NCBI RefSeq assembly: GCF_023824195.1 | Contig: NZ_CP085442.1 | Location: 2,270,001 to 2,334,000 of the forward strand | Origin: Priestia megaterium | GTDB lineage: Bacteria > Bacillota > Bacilli > Bacillales > Bacillaceae_H | Reading direction: 5' to 3' | DNA: 64,000 bases | Shown here: positions 17,933 to 26,504 of the stretch, in pieces | Layout: each line of letters begins with the position of its first letter | How positions within the stretch are numbered: position 1 is the first letter of the stretch | Program-made: the position numbers and the translations under genes | The notes under the pieces: model-generated | Database searches by the model: none | Told to the model about the DNA's origin: nothing | What the model saw: the letters and a program-made list of their open reading frames with translations, nothing else

Positions 17933-19005
17933 AAAGAATAAGTGTAAAGCTTCTTTTTGCTATGATTATAAGTTTTTTGGTCGCCAATTTAACGTTTGTT
18001 TTAATTGCCAGGTTTGTTTTGAACAGCTATATACAAGAAGAGAAAATGAATGTTTCTGCATATAATCTATTGGCATTTGGGCTTATTTTTATTGCTGTAG
18101 TGATTTTTGTTTTGGTTTTTCTAGTACTTATTCGTTCCCATATCCGTTATCTTAAAGAAATCTCTAAACAAGTTCAAAAAATCTCAAATGGAGATTTAGG
18201 CGCAACCATCCATGTACGAGGAAAAGATGAACTGGCTGAGCTAAGTCAAAATATTAACAAAATGTCTGCGCAGCTTCGTACAAAATTTAATCGCGAACGA
18301 GAAATCGAACAAGCAAAAAATGAGCTAATATCCAGTGTGTCTCACGATCTGCGCACGCCGTTAACCTCCATTGTGGGGTACCTCGATTTAATTAAAAAAA
18401 GAGAAAATTTAGATGATGAAACATTAGATAGCTATTTATATATTGTCGATTCAAAAGCAAATTATTTAACGGATTTAATTGAAGAGTTGTTTGACTATAC
18501 AAAATTAACGAGTCCCGATCTTCAGCTTCAACGAAATGAAGTGGATATGAAACGTTTGCTTCAGCAGGTGATAGGAGAGTACGAGCCGATTTTAAAAAGA
18601 GAAGGCATTGACGTTCAGACTAGCTTTGCTTGTGAATGGAATGCATTTATTGATGTGGAAAAAATGGTAAGAGTATTTCAAAACTTGCTCGAAAATGTCA
18701 AGAAATACAGCAAAAAGCCTTCCGTATTAGAGGTGAATCAGGAAATTTACGAGGGTTCCTTAATTATTTCCTTTAGGAACAGCATTAACATCAGTGAAAA
18801 AATGGAGGTAGAAAAGTTGTTTGATCGATTTTATCGAGGTGATGAATCAAGAACGGATGCGAATGGTTCAGGCTTAGGACTGGCTATTGCTAAACAAATC
18901 ATCCTGCTTCATCAAGGAGATATACGAGCAGAGCTTCAGCGTAATAAGCTCACTTTTTTTATAAAGCTGCCGCTAACACAAGAAAGCCTTGAGAATCATA
19001 AGTAA
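17929..19005 (+). CDS. Sensor histidine kinase, partner of the VanR-like regulator
   Basis: This is a 358-residue membrane kinase. Two membrane helices lie at about residues 8-31 and 47-68, with only a short external loop between them. A HAMP domain (72-125) follows, then the DHp domain with His139 in SSVSHDLRTPLTSI, and the ATPase domain with N box NLLENVKKYS and G box NGSGLGLAIAK. The short loop suggests it senses within the membrane, as VanS-type and intramembrane-sensing kinases do. ATG 17929 overlaps the regulator stop by 4 bases. The stop lies inside the terminator hairpin. Confidence 0.9.
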   Translation: MKRISVKLLFAMIISFLVANLTFVLIARFVLNSYIQEEKMNVSAYNLLAFGLIFIAVVIFVLVFLVLIRSHIRYLKEISKQVQKISNGDLGATIHVRGKDELAELSQNINKMSAQLRTKFNREREIEQAKNELISSVSHDLRTPLTSIVGYLDLIKKRENLDDETLDSYLYIVDSKANYLTDLIEELFDYTKLTSPDLQLQRNEVDMKRLLQQVIGEYEPILKREGIDVQTSFACEWNAFIDVEKMVRVFQNLLENVKKYSKKPSVLEVNQEIYEGSLIISFRNSINISEKMEVEKLFDRFYRGDESRTDANGSGLGLAIAKQIILLHQGDIRAELQRNKLTFFIKLPLTQESLENHK

Positions 19006-19024
19006 AGATTCTTAAGGCTTTTTG
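18983..19024. terminator. Bidirectional terminator containing both stop codons
   Basis: AAGCCTTGAGAATC pairs with GATTCTTAAGGCTT (13 of 14) across a 9-base loop, with T runs on each side. The stop codons of the kinase gene (19003-19005) and the convergent MocR gene (18996-18998) fall in the stem and loop, and the genes overlap by 10 bases. Confidence 0.85.
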
Positions 19025-20438
19025 CTACTATTTTAATACCGTATTCAAATTCTGGAAGCGTCGCATAAGCAAAGGATATTCTGATATGCTGCGATGTTTC
19101 ATGATCATACAATGCGCCTGGATTTAAAAGGACGCCTTGATCTAGACAGTGCTTAAATAATTTCCGCATCGAAACAGGCTTATGCAGCGTAAGCCAAAAA
19201 TAAAAACCTCCGCTCGGAACATTCCATGTAGCCAGACTCTCCAAATGCTTCTCTAAAATAGCCTGTGCTTTCTGAGATTTTTCTTTTAATTTGTACCGTA
19301 CGCTGGCAACGTGATTGTCATAAATTCCTGTCTTAAGAGCTTCAGCAGCAGCCCATTGAGATAAGGAACTAGCTCCGTAGTCAACTTGCATTTTAAGATC
19401 GGCCAATCGCTCAATGACATGTTCTGGCCCGATAACCCATCCAATTCGAAATCCTGGACTGAAGGCTTTAGAGAACGTTCCTAAATAAAGAACCATTCCG
19501 TTTTTATCCTGAGCTTTTAATGAAAGCGGAGGGGGTGAATGAAACCAAAGCTCTCCGTAAGCATCATCTTCAATAATAGGCAAATGCATCATTTCACACT
19601 GATGAAGCAGCTCTTGACGCCTTTGTTCGCTCATCGTCACATTGGTGGGGTTATGAAAGTTCGGTATCGTATATAAGACTGTGCCTTTTTCTTTTTCATG
19701 CTGGTCTTTTAATGAAGCTAAATGAATTCCTTCTTCGTCTAACGAAACGCCCGTTATTTTCATTTGTGCGGACTGAAATAACGGCAGAGAATAAAGATAA
19801 GAAGGTTTTTCAGCTAATATATTGGCACCTGGAGGCAGCAGGCCGATTGAAATTAATTGAAGGGCTTGAAGTGAACCGGATACAATTAAAATAGATGAAG
19901 GAGAAGTTTCAATGCCTCGTTTTTTAACATGCTTCACTAACTCTTGTCGCAGTTCATCATTTCCTCTTGGGTGCTCGTAGCCTAAGTGTACGCTTCTATG
20001 ATTAATTCCGCTAAACAGTTCGAAAAGCTGATGGGAAGGGAGCAGGTCAGGTGCTAACTCTCCAGTTCCCAAACGAATAATGCCCCGTTGAAATTCAGCT
20101 TCGTTAATATGGCGGATAGTCGAAGAATTTGGTTGGTATATTCCTGCCTCTACATAAGAATTCCAGTTCATGTGAGAACCTGATGCTAGTAAGCTCCACG
20201 TATTGTTAATGACTTTGGTTCCACCACCTTTGTTTCCACTAAGCAGTCCTTCAGCAATTAAGTTGTCGGTTGCTGTTACCACCGTGCTTCTATTTATAGA
20301 AAAGGCAGCAGCTAAATGGCGCTGCGAAGGAATTTTAGTTCCAATAGGCCATTCTCCATTTGTAATTTTCTCTTTCATATACTCTTGAATTTGTTTGTGC
20401 AATGGCTTTTTATCAGCCGGGTTTGGAGTCCAATTCAT
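18996..20438 (-). CDS. MocR/PdxR-type regulator: GntR helix-turn-helix fused to a class I aminotransferase fold
   Basis: This is a 480-residue protein. Residues 1-75 form the GntR winged helix (PLHKQIQEYMKEKITNG, then IPSQRHLAAAFSINRSTV). The rest is a PLP-dependent fold type I domain with the lysine site in YLGTFSKAFSPGFRIGW, so PLP is probably bound covalently. Such proteins sense PLP or amino compounds. ATG 20438 has AAAGGTGG ahead of it; the long upstream extension is not coding. It is divergent from a LysE-type exporter, its likely target. Confidence 0.9.
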   Translation of the reverse strand: MNWTPNPADKKPLHKQIQEYMKEKITNGEWPIGTKIPSQRHLAAAFSINRSTVVTATDNLIAEGLLSGNKGGGTKVINNTWSLLASGSHMNWNSYVEAGIYQPNSSTIRHINEAEFQRGIIRLGTGELAPDLLPSHQLFELFSGINHRSVHLGYEHPRGNDELRQELVKHVKKRGIETSPSSILIVSGSLQALQLISIGLLPPGANILAEKPSYLYSLPLFQSAQMKITGVSLDEEGIHLASLKDQHEKEKGTVLYTIPNFHNPTNVTMSEQRRQELLHQCEMMHLPIIEDDAYGELWFHSPPPLSLKAQDKNGMVLYLGTFSKAFSPGFRIGWVIGPEHVIERLADLKMQVDYGASSLSQWAAAEALKTGIYDNHVASVRYKLKEKSQKAQAILEKHLESLATWNVPSGGFYFWLTLHKPVSMRKLFKHCLDQGVLLNPGALYDHETSQHIRISFAYATLPEFEYGIKIVAKSLKNLYL

Positions 20439-20468
20439 GTGAGACCACCTTTTTGTAATTTGGTTGGT

Positions 20469-20497
20469 ATTATAAATCAAAACTTGGATGGAGACAA
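20469..20497 (-). promoter_or_regulatory. SigA-type promoter for the MocR gene
   Basis: On the minus strand TTGTCT (20497-20492), 17 bases and TATAAT (20474-20469) form a good vegetative promoter about 30 bases ahead of the MocR start. The exporter gene is read from the same 103-base spacer. Confidence 0.6.
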
Positions 20498-20541
20498 CAG
20501 GGGATGTCAATTGTAAGATGAAAGAGAAAGGAGAGAGTAAC

Positions 20542-21153
20542 ATGTTTACAGTGGTTATACACGCTTTGTTGTTAGCATTCGGTTTGATTTTACCTTTAGG
20601 AGTACAAAATGTGTTTGTTTTTAATCAAGGAGTAAATCAACGGAGGTTCAAACAGGCGCTTCCCGTAGTGGTGACGGCTTCTGTTTGTGATACGATTTTA
20701 ATTATAGTCGCAGTGCTGGGAGTTTCAGCAGTAGTTGCTGCTTTTTCGTTTTTTCAAACGCTTATTTTTGGAATAGGTTTTCTTTTTTTAGCGTATATAG
20801 GCTTTGTAACATGGAAGAGCGAACCTTCGAAAACGTCATTAAAGGAAGGAATGACGGTAAAAGCGCAGATTCTATTTGCTGCTTCTGTATCTCTGCTAAA
20901 TCCTCATGCGCTGATGGATATTATGGGCGTAATCGGAACAAATTCTCTACTGTACAGCGGAAAGGAAAAATGGGTTTTTACGCTGGTGACGATATCCGTT
21001 TCATGGATATGGTTTTTGTCCTTAGCTTTTGTAGGAAAAGCAGTAGGAAAAATGGATTCAAATGGGAAAATAATGATTTGGGTGAATAAGGTTTCTGCAT
21101 GTATGATTTGGGGAGTGGCTCTTTACATGGCAAAAAGCATCTTTTTTCAGTAA
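20542..21153 (+). CDS. LysE/ArgO-family amino acid exporter
   Basis: This is a 203-residue membrane protein with about six helices. The N-terminal family motif LLAFGLILPLGVQNVFVFNQG is present, as is the second block SVSLLNPHALMDIMGVIG. It probably exports a basic amino acid or a related metabolite. ATG 20542 has AAAGGAGAG ahead; an upstream ATG at 20488 has none. It is divergent from the MocR-type regulator, which suggests export controlled by an amino compound or PLP-linked signal. Confidence 0.88.
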   Translation: MFTVVIHALLLAFGLILPLGVQNVFVFNQGVNQRRFKQALPVVVTASVCDTILIIVAVLGVSAVVAAFSFFQTLIFGIGFLFLAYIGFVTWKSEPSKTSLKEGMTVKAQILFAASVSLLNPHALMDIMGVIGTNSLLYSGKEKWVFTLVTISVSWIWFLSLAFVGKAVGKMDSNGKIMIWVNKVSACMIWGVALYMAKSIFFQ

Positions 21154-21221
21154 AATAGATGCTAAAAGGAAACTTGTGTAATAGAAAGAAGTGCTTTTTT
21201 TCTAGAAAGCGAGGGTAAAAG

Positions 21222-21650
21222 ATGATTCAAGGAATTAATCATATATGCTTTTCTGTGTCAAATTTAGAACGGTCCATCACATTTTATCAGAAAGTGTTAG
21301 GAGGGGAACTTTTAGTGAAAGGAAAGTCCACTGCTTATTTTAGTTTAAATGGATTGTGGCTGGCGTTAAACGAAGAAAAAGATATTCTTAGATCAGACAT
21401 TCAGTATTCGTATACTCATTTAGCGTTTTCTATTTCCATTGAAAGCTTTGACGAGGCAAAAGAACTGTTAAAACAGTATAATATAACCATCTTACCGGGA
21501 AGAAACCGCGACGATAGAGACAAAAAATCCATTTATTTTACGGATCCGGACGGCCATAAATTTGAATTTCATACCGGTACGCTCCAAGACCGCTTAACAT
21601 ATTACCAAGAAGCCAAACCTCATATGAAATTTTATTCGCTAGAAGAGTAA
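21222..21650 (+). CDS. fosB: Metallothiol transferase FosB (fosfomycin inactivation)
   Basis: This is a 142-residue glyoxalase-fold enzyme that opens fosfomycin with bacillithiol. The metal ligands His7, His66 and Glu115 fall at the exact positions used in Bacillus FosB, and the block [20 protein letters not shown] is nearly the same as in B. subtilis. The gene is a normal chromosomal trait of many bacilli; base composition and neighbours give no sign of transfer. GCGAGGG precedes the ATG. Confidence 0.95.
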   Translation: MIQGINHICFSVSNLERSITFYQKVLGGELLVKGKSTAYFSLNGLWLALNEEKDILRSDIQYSYTHLAFSISIESFDEAKELLKQYNITILPGRNRDDRDKKSIYFTDPDGHKFEFHTGTLQDRLTYYQEAKPHMKFYSLEE

Positions 21651-21765
21651 TACCATATTAGTTTTATAAGGTTACAATTCTATTACAGTCCCATTCTTCT
21701 CTCAGTTATCATTAAACAAACGATAGGGTTGTGATATAATGGAAAAAAAGTGAGGAGGAGGAAGA

Positions 21766-21963
21766 ATGTATACCGCAAAACAGGTGAAGTTTGGTTCGCA
21801 TATTGTGATAGGCGTACTTTTCGGCATACTAGCTGCGATGTTAATCGGCACTTTTTATCAAAATGTACCGGGTGTATTACCATACGGAATGATTAGCGGA
21901 CTTGCAGTAGGACTAGTAGCAGATACATATTATACAATTAAAACAAAAATAAAGGTTATCTAA
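21766..21963 (+). CDS. Small membrane protein (65 aa), unknown
   Basis: I do not recognise it. Two hydrophobic helices (about 12-30 and 36-52) joined by a short loop (YQNVPGVLP) leave a basic C-terminal tail (KTKIKVI). GAGGAGG before the ATG and a strong terminator 14 bases after the stop support a real single-gene unit. GATATAAT ends 37 bases before the start and may be its -10 region. Confidence 0.65.
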   Translation: MYTAKQVKFGSHIVIGVLFGILAAMLIGTFYQNVPGVLPYGMISGLAVGLVADTYYTIKTKIKVI

Positions 21964-21976
21964 TATAGAGAGTAAG

Positions 21977-22010
21977 AAAAAGCAGTGAGGCTATAGCTTC
22001 ACTGCTTTTT
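21977..22010. terminator. Bidirectional terminator
   Basis: AAAAAGCAGTGA type arm pairs with TCACTGCTTTTT across a 10-base loop, between the small membrane gene and the DinB-like gene. Confidence 0.85.
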
Positions 22011-22025
22011 CTGTTTCAGATTATA

Positions 22026-22496
22026 TCACTCAAAAAGCACTACATTCAATCCGCTTCTGCGGTAACAGGTTAGAAGCGTGTACAGTTCTGCACGGTGATG
22101 GTATAAATGAGACTGAATTTCAAGGAGCCACTCAAAACGTGTATACGTGCATCCCCAATAGGATGTCTGCAGTGAAAAAAGCTTTCGTTCGTCAAAAGAA
22201 GAGTAAACTGCTTTTAGCTGATTGAAGCCCTCTACTAAAGCTGCTTTGAGTTCTAGCTTTGTATAAGCTGGATGCTGCAGATAAAAGTCATTCATTTTAT
22301 CTGCAGAGTAGCCTAAGGAAATATAATAGTCTGCAGTACAAATGAGACATAAATGCTGCAGCAGCTCTTGAATAGACCGCTTGTGAGGGAGGGGACGATA
22401 AGCAAGCTCTTCTTCTGTAACGTCATTAATGATTGCGGTTAGGGAATGGATGTTAACGTTTATTTGATTAAACACCATCTCACAGTACGAATTCAT
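22026..22496 (-). CDS. DinB-like four-helix metal-binding protein
   Basis: This is a 156-residue helical protein of the DinB/YfiT superfamily. The metal-binding histidines appear as LLQHLCLI (about residue 48) and as HLYHHRAEL (about residue 131), which is the usual pattern of one His early and two near the last helix. Many members are bacillithiol-dependent transferases, but the function here is unknown. It lies 15 bases after the regulator-like gene at 22512-24065 in the same direction, so they are one operon. AAAAGG is 10 bases ahead of the ATG. Confidence 0.75.
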   Translation of the reverse strand: MNSYCEMVFNQINVNIHSLTAIINDVTEEELAYRPLPHKRSIQELLQHLCLICTADYYISLGYSADKMNDFYLQHPAYTKLELKAALVEGFNQLKAVYSSFDERKLFSLQTSYWGCTYTRFEWLLEIQSHLYHHRAELYTLLTCYRRSGLNVVLFE

Positions 22497-22511
22497 GTAT
22501 TCACATCCTTT

Positions 22512-24065
22512 TTATTCAAATAAATACCGCATTTTTTGATCGAGCCAGTACTCTGATTTTCCATTGTTATCGAGCTTGATATAGCAATCGACAATTTCAT
22601 CATAAATGAATTCCTTTTCTTCTACTAAATCAATAAATTTAATGAGTAAAAATACGGCTTTTGAAACTTTTCCATTCTCACAAAGCCATTCTTTCATCCA
22701 GATTAATAAGTCAAGAAGAATAATCTCTATTTTTACTCGGATATCAAGGAACCAATCGTCATAAATTGTTGTTAAATAATGAGGAACTAATTGGTGCAGT
22801 CGCTGTTCAGCTTCCTTGAATTTCAACGCCGGATCAGACTGTTCGGTGATCCACTGAAGGTCAGTTAATAAATCTAATCCATCGCTTGACACATCTGCGT
22901 TTAAAGAAATGAGCTGCCTGTTAACAAGTAAAACCGGCTCTGCGTTTTCTGCGTTCAATAACTTTTTTAAATGAGACAAATAGACGCGTAAATTCTTTTT
23001 GGCGTTGCTTAAAGGAATTTCGGGCCACAGCGCTTCGCATAGCTGTTCCCTGCTGATAGAATGGTGAAAAATAAGATATAGTAAAATTTCTTGAGCAAAG
23101 CGCTTATTCCAGCCCTCTGTAATAAGCTGGCCGTTTACATAGACGGAAAAAGAGTATAAGAAATCTACTTTAAGAGAGGGTGTGTGGGCATGAAAGTCTT
23201 TTTGAATGTCTATAGCCGTATCACTTTCCCAGTTTTTAAGCATTTTCATAGAGTCATTCCTTAAAGAAGACAGTTGAGTTTTATTACTTTTAATAAAATC
23301 TACGGCAATTTCTTTGAGTAAAGTTGTTTTTTCTTTTACTAAAAATAAAGAATGTGCGTTAGGTATGGTCATATGACTGTAGTTTTTTAAAAACATCGTT
23401 TTTGAAATCAGATACTGAGATGAAACCAGCAAATCATTTTGGCCAGATAAAGTGAGTACAGGAAGTGAAATACTAGTCAACTCTTGAAATAGATTGTCTG
23501 TAATAGATAGTTTAAGAAAGCGGAAATATACACCGGGATCCATTTTTTTAAGTCTTTCAATTACCTGTTGTATGTTTGTAGGTTCCAGACTCTCTAGTTT
23601 GCCTAATTCGAAAATTTTATCTACCGGTATTTGTTTTTTACTTTCTTCGTTGTAACATCTCTTAATCTTTTGAAGGGTGCTATCTGAATAAAAAGGAAGA
23701 GACAATAGTATCAGTCCCGCAATAAGAAACTCATAGCGGGCAGCAAATTTAACAGCGATTTGTCCTCCAAATCCCACGCCAACTAAGTAACATTTCTTTA
23801 TATGTAACGTATGTAATAAGTGGAAAAGATCTTCAATGTGAGCCTCAAACGATATCTCCCCTGTAGCGGAGGCGCTATTTCCTGTCTCTCTCAAATCGTA
23901 TTGAATAACACAATAATGTTGGGTTAATTCTGCAGTAATAGAATCAAAAAGCGTATGATCAGTGATAACAGAATGAACCATCACAATGGTTTCTGTCTTG
24001 TCAGTGAATACGGGCGAATGAACTTCATAGTGAATTTTTTCTGTCGCCGTATGCAGAAAAGGCAT
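22512..24065 (-). CDS. Fusion of a nucleophile-less alpha/beta-hydrolase fold and a SARP-like winged helix/BTAD domain
   Basis: This is a 517-residue protein. Residues 1-260 read as an alpha/beta hydrolase: HSVITDH follows the oxyanion strand, the nucleophile elbow is GVGFGG, and Asp211 and His238 fit the other triad positions. The nucleophile position 98 is Gly instead of Ser, so catalysis is unlikely and ligand binding is more probable. Residues 295-390 resemble an OmpR-like winged helix (LLYLIFHHSISREQLCEALW), and the rest resembles the helical BTAD domain of SARP activators. AGGAGG precedes ATG 24065. It is transcribed with a DinB-like gene and divergent from sinI. Confidence 0.75.
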   Translation of the reverse strand: MPFLHTATEKIHYEVHSPVFTDKTETIVMVHSVITDHTLFDSITAELTQHYCVIQYDLRETGNSASATGEISFEAHIEDLFHLLHTLHIKKCYLVGVGFGGQIAVKFAARYEFLIAGLILLSLPFYSDSTLQKIKRCYNEESKKQIPVDKIFELGKLESLEPTNIQQVIERLKKMDPGVYFRFLKLSITDNLFQELTSISLPVLTLSGQNDLLVSSQYLISKTMFLKNYSHMTIPNAHSLFLVKEKTTLLKEIAVDFIKSNKTQLSSLRNDSMKMLKNWESDTAIDIQKDFHAHTPSLKVDFLYSFSVYVNGQLITEGWNKRFAQEILLYLIFHHSISREQLCEALWPEIPLSNAKKNLRVYLSHLKKLLNAENAEPVLLVNRQLISLNADVSSDGLDLLTDLQWITEQSDPALKFKEAEQRLHQLVPHYLTTIYDDWFLDIRVKIEIILLDLLIWMKEWLCENGKVSKAVFLLIKFIDLVEEKEFIYDEIVDCYIKLDNNGKSEYWLDQKMRYLFE

Positions 24066-24297
24066 AAAAACAATCCTCCTAGTGTCTAACTGTAGCGTTT
24101 GTGTAACGGTAAAATTATTATGATAAGAATAGACAAAAAATTCAAAAAAATGGGTGCTTTTTAGTAATTAAAAAATGTCTAATGTTCTAGTAATATCCAT
24201 TATACTGTAAAACCATAGTGAGAAATAAGGGAGAATGCCCAAAAACAGCAAAAAGAAAACGTTATCAATTTCGAAAAAAGAAGAAAGGAGGAGAATT
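24066..24297. other. Divergent spacer between the fusion regulator and sinI
   Basis: The 232-base AT-rich spacer holds a possible -10 element (TATACT at 24200-24205) ahead of sinI and TAGACAAAAA near 24131, which only loosely resembles a Spo0A box on the other strand. No further gene is visible. Confidence 0.35.
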
Positions 24298-24423
24298 ATG
24301 AATTTTAAAGACGAAAATACGTTAGACTTAGAATGGGTTATGCTCATAATGGAAGCAAAACAAACAGGTATAAGCATCGAGGAAGTTAGACAATTTTTAC
24401 AAAGTATTAGCTCAAATTCTTAG
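24298..24423 (+). CDS. sinI: SinI-type antirepressor (41 aa)
   Basis: This small protein binds and disables the SinR repressor. The recognisable core is LDLEWVMLIMEAKQTGIS followed by EEVRQFL, the same two-helix hook as in B. subtilis SinI, and it also mirrors the C-terminal hook of the SinR protein next door (DEWLELAKEAAESGIS). It is shorter than B. subtilis SinI because the C-terminal tail is missing. AAAGGAGG sits 6 bases ahead of ATG 24298, so the longer upstream frame is not used. sinR follows after 182 bases with its own spacer, as in other bacilli. Confidence 0.88.
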   Translation: MNFKDENTLDLEWVMLIMEAKQTGISIEEVRQFLQSISSNS

Positions 24424-24605
24424 CCAATACACTAGTAAGGAAATAAAGAATTCTCTAGGCATAGATAACCTTTATAGCGAGTCTCAAGCTATGTCCACTA
24501 GATGTATAATCATCCCTTTACAGTAAGAACGTTTATTTATAATACACGGTAAAGTGAAATTATGGTATTATTATCGATAAGTAAGAATTAGTAAGGGTGA
24601 TTAAA

Positions 24606-24941
24606 ATGACAATTGGCCAACGTATTCGAGATCTCAGAACGAAACAGGGAATATCGCTAACAGAACTTGCAAACCGAGCGGGTGTTGCTAAATCGTACAT
24701 ATCTTCAGTAGAAAGAGGAATTCAGCTCAACCCATCTATTCAATTTCTAAACAAAATTTCTACCTCATTGAACGTGAGTATTGATAGATTGATTCATGAG
24801 CCTATGGATAAATCTGAATCGTTGGATATTGATGATGAGTGGCTTGAGTTAGCAAAAGAAGCAGCGGAGTCAGGAATAAGCAAAGAGCAGTTTAAACAAT
24901 TTCTTGAATTTCAAAAATGGCAGCGGGCAAAGCAAGATTAA
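24606..24941 (+). CDS. sinR: SinR-type master regulator of biofilm and sporulation genes
   Basis: This is a 111-residue repressor, the same length as B. subtilis SinR. Residues 1-62 form an Xre-type helix-turn-helix (GISLTELANRAGVAKSYISS), and residues 75-111 form the SinI-interacting and tetramer domain (DDEWLELAKEAAESGISKEQ). AAGGG lies 8 bases ahead of ATG 24606; a GTG at 24597 overlaps the site. GTTCTCTTT on the minus strand near 24960-24970 matches the SinR box GTTCTYT but lies beyond its 3' end, so its meaning is unclear. Confidence 0.9.
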   Translation: MTIGQRIRDLRTKQGISLTELANRAGVAKSYISSVERGIQLNPSIQFLNKISTSLNVSIDRLIHEPMDKSESLDIDDEWLELAKEAAESGISKEQFKQFLEFQKWQRAKQD

Positions 24942-25002
24942 CTTCGCGGAATATACATAAAAGAGAACTTACATAGAACAACTGCTAAAAAATCATGATT
25001 GC

Positions 25003-25042
25003 AAAAAAGAGATTCCATTTATCTATGGAATCTCTTTTTTTT
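25003..25042. terminator. Bidirectional terminator
   Basis: A perfect 16-base stem (AAAAAAGAGATTCCAT and its complement) with a 6-base loop lies between sinR and the convergent oxidoreductase gene. Confidence 0.9.
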
Positions 25043-25046
25043 AGGC

Positions 25047-26135
25047 TTAAGAAGAAATAAAATGGGACGAGAATTCTTTTTCTCGCTGAAACTGAATACG
25101 TTCAAGAGTTATTAATTTAGGCTTTCTTTTCTGTTCAAACTGTCTCAATGTTTCTGAAATCTCTTTGTTTTGATAAAAAACTTGATGCAGTAAGTCAGAC
25201 AGTAAGTCAGCATCTTTTAATGACTCGTTTAATCCAAAAGCGCCAGTGGGAGTCATCGTATGAGCAGCATCCCCTAATAATAACAGGTGATGCTTTGACC
25301 ATACTTCGCTTATGCTGCTTTGCACAGAAAGAAGCGTAAAGTCTGACCACGACTTAATAAACCTTTCTATTGAAAGGTTTAAGCTAGGGAAAGCGTCTAT
25401 TAAACGCTGAATAAACGGTCTAAACGATTGTTTTCGAAGAGCAGGATAGCTGCCTTTTTCAATATTCCATCCGATTTGAACAAAGCCTTTTGCTTGAGAA
25501 AAAAGCGCCACCTGCTGCTGCTTCACAAGTGCAAATTTAATAGAAGGCTCCCAATTGGCAGGTGCAGGAATTTTCGCCCAAAGCAAATCGTATCCATGAT
25601 TGTGGATATTGTTTTTTATGTGCGCAAGTTTGCGAACAGTTGAATATCGACCATCTGCTCCAATAATGATTTTACTTTCAACTATTATTTCACCCCGGCC
25701 TTTTTGCTGAGCTTTTATTCCAGTATATTGGCCTTTTTCATTCTGCATTAGTTCCGTTATTTTTGTGCCCAGCATAAGCTTGTAGGAGGGATGGATGCTT
25801 GCCTGGGTATTTATAGACTGAAGGAGATGCTGCTGTGGAACATGAATTCCTGCATGTCCAAGTTCAGATTCTATCGTTTTGAATATATGTCCATCCTTCC
25901 AGTATTCGACCCTAGACATTCGAAGGAGGCCTAAGCTTTCAATTTCTTCAAATATATGATGTTTCTTAAGAATCATTTCTCCATCTTCATTTAAATGTTC
26001 GCCTCGAAATTCTTTTCCAAGCTTATCAGATCTCTCTATCAGTATAGTTGATATATTTTGTTTAGCCAGTAGATAGGCTAGTAGAGCACCGCCTGGTCCG
26101 GCTCCTATTATACACACATCTGTTTGATAGTTCAT
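25047..26135 (-). CDS. FAD-dependent monooxygenase/oxidoreductase (PHBH fold)
   Basis: This is a 362-residue flavoprotein. CIIGAGPGGALLAYLLAKQN binds the ADP part of FAD, GADGRYSTVRKLA is the DG motif of aromatic hydroxylases, and LLLGDAAHTMTPTGAFGLNE is the GD motif that contacts the flavin ribitol. These three motifs define class A flavin monooxygenases. The substrate is not predictable. AAGGTGAAGAAA precedes ATG 26135, so the in-frame start at 26162 is not used. It stands alone with a shared terminator. Confidence 0.85.
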   Translation of the reverse strand: MNYQTDVCIIGAGPGGALLAYLLAKQNISTILIERSDKLGKEFRGEHLNEDGEMILKKHHIFEEIESLGLLRMSRVEYWKDGHIFKTIESELGHAGIHVPQQHLLQSINTQASIHPSYKLMLGTKITELMQNEKGQYTGIKAQQKGRGEIIVESKIIIGADGRYSTVRKLAHIKNNIHNHGYDLLWAKIPAPANWEPSIKFALVKQQQVALFSQAKGFVQIGWNIEKGSYPALRKQSFRPFIQRLIDAFPSLNLSIERFIKSWSDFTLLSVQSSISEVWSKHHLLLLGDAAHTMTPTGAFGLNESLKDADLLSDLLHQVFYQNKEISETLRQFEQKRKPKLITLERIQFQREKEFSSHFISS

Positions 26136-26316
26136 TTTCTTCACCTTGTTTGTTATATGCAATTAAGTTACTTTTAGTAAGTATATTAACTTTTATAAAT
26201 GCTAATGTCAACTTTTTTATAACTTTTCTTCTATGGAATTCGCTCTTTGGACAAAACATAAATAAGGTTCTACATAATCAAAGTCAAAGATTAAGTTTTA
26301 TGGTAAACTAAAATAC

Positions 26317-26339
26317 ACAAATTATTTTGAATAATTTGT
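26317..26339. promoter_or_regulatory. 23-bp inverted repeat upstream of the gene at 26467
   Basis: ACAAATTATT and AATAATTTGT form perfect 10-base arms around TTG. The site is 331 bases of AT-rich spacer downstream of the flavoprotein start and about 130 bases ahead of the next gene. It could be an operator or a weak hairpin. Confidence 0.4.
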
Positions 26340-26360
26340 ATAAAAAGGTGACACTTCAAA

Positions 26361-26504
26361 ATTGTTGAGAAAAAGCACGGTTGGAAAGCTGCAGGATTTT
26401 TAGCAAGAAGAGTAGAGATCGTCTCTGAAAATTCTAGCAAACTCCAATTTCGACTGGAGGATGATTATGACAAAAGTAGAACATTATATTCAAGCATTGG
26501 GTAA
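26361..26504 (+). pseudogene. Possible HPr-like remnant, 47 codons without an AUG start
   Basis: An open frame from ATT 26361 to TAA 26504 follows AAAAAGGTGA. Its peptide has HGWKAAGFLARRVEIVSEN and, further on, DKSRTLYSSIG. These line up with the HPr pattern GLHARPA..., a helix with VQ(T)AS, and KSIMGLMSLG with almost the same spacing. The phosphorylated His15 position is Lys, and the second half of HPr is absent. The frame overlaps the next gene by 38 bases. It is probably a decayed HPr relative, or a chance match. Confidence 0.3.

Noticed and set aside
17252..19005. VanR/VanS-like pair as evidence of glycopeptide resistance
   Set aside because: No vanHAX-type ligase or dipeptidase is present. 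The similarity is to the regulator family only.
21222..21650. fosB as recently acquired resistance
   Set aside because: No mobile element, repeat or composition change surrounds it, and chromosomal fosB is common in bacilli.
24955..24990. SinR boxes controlling a promoter
   Set aside because: GTTCTCT-like sequences occur here, but between the 3' ends of convergent genes next to a terminator, where no promoter is expected.
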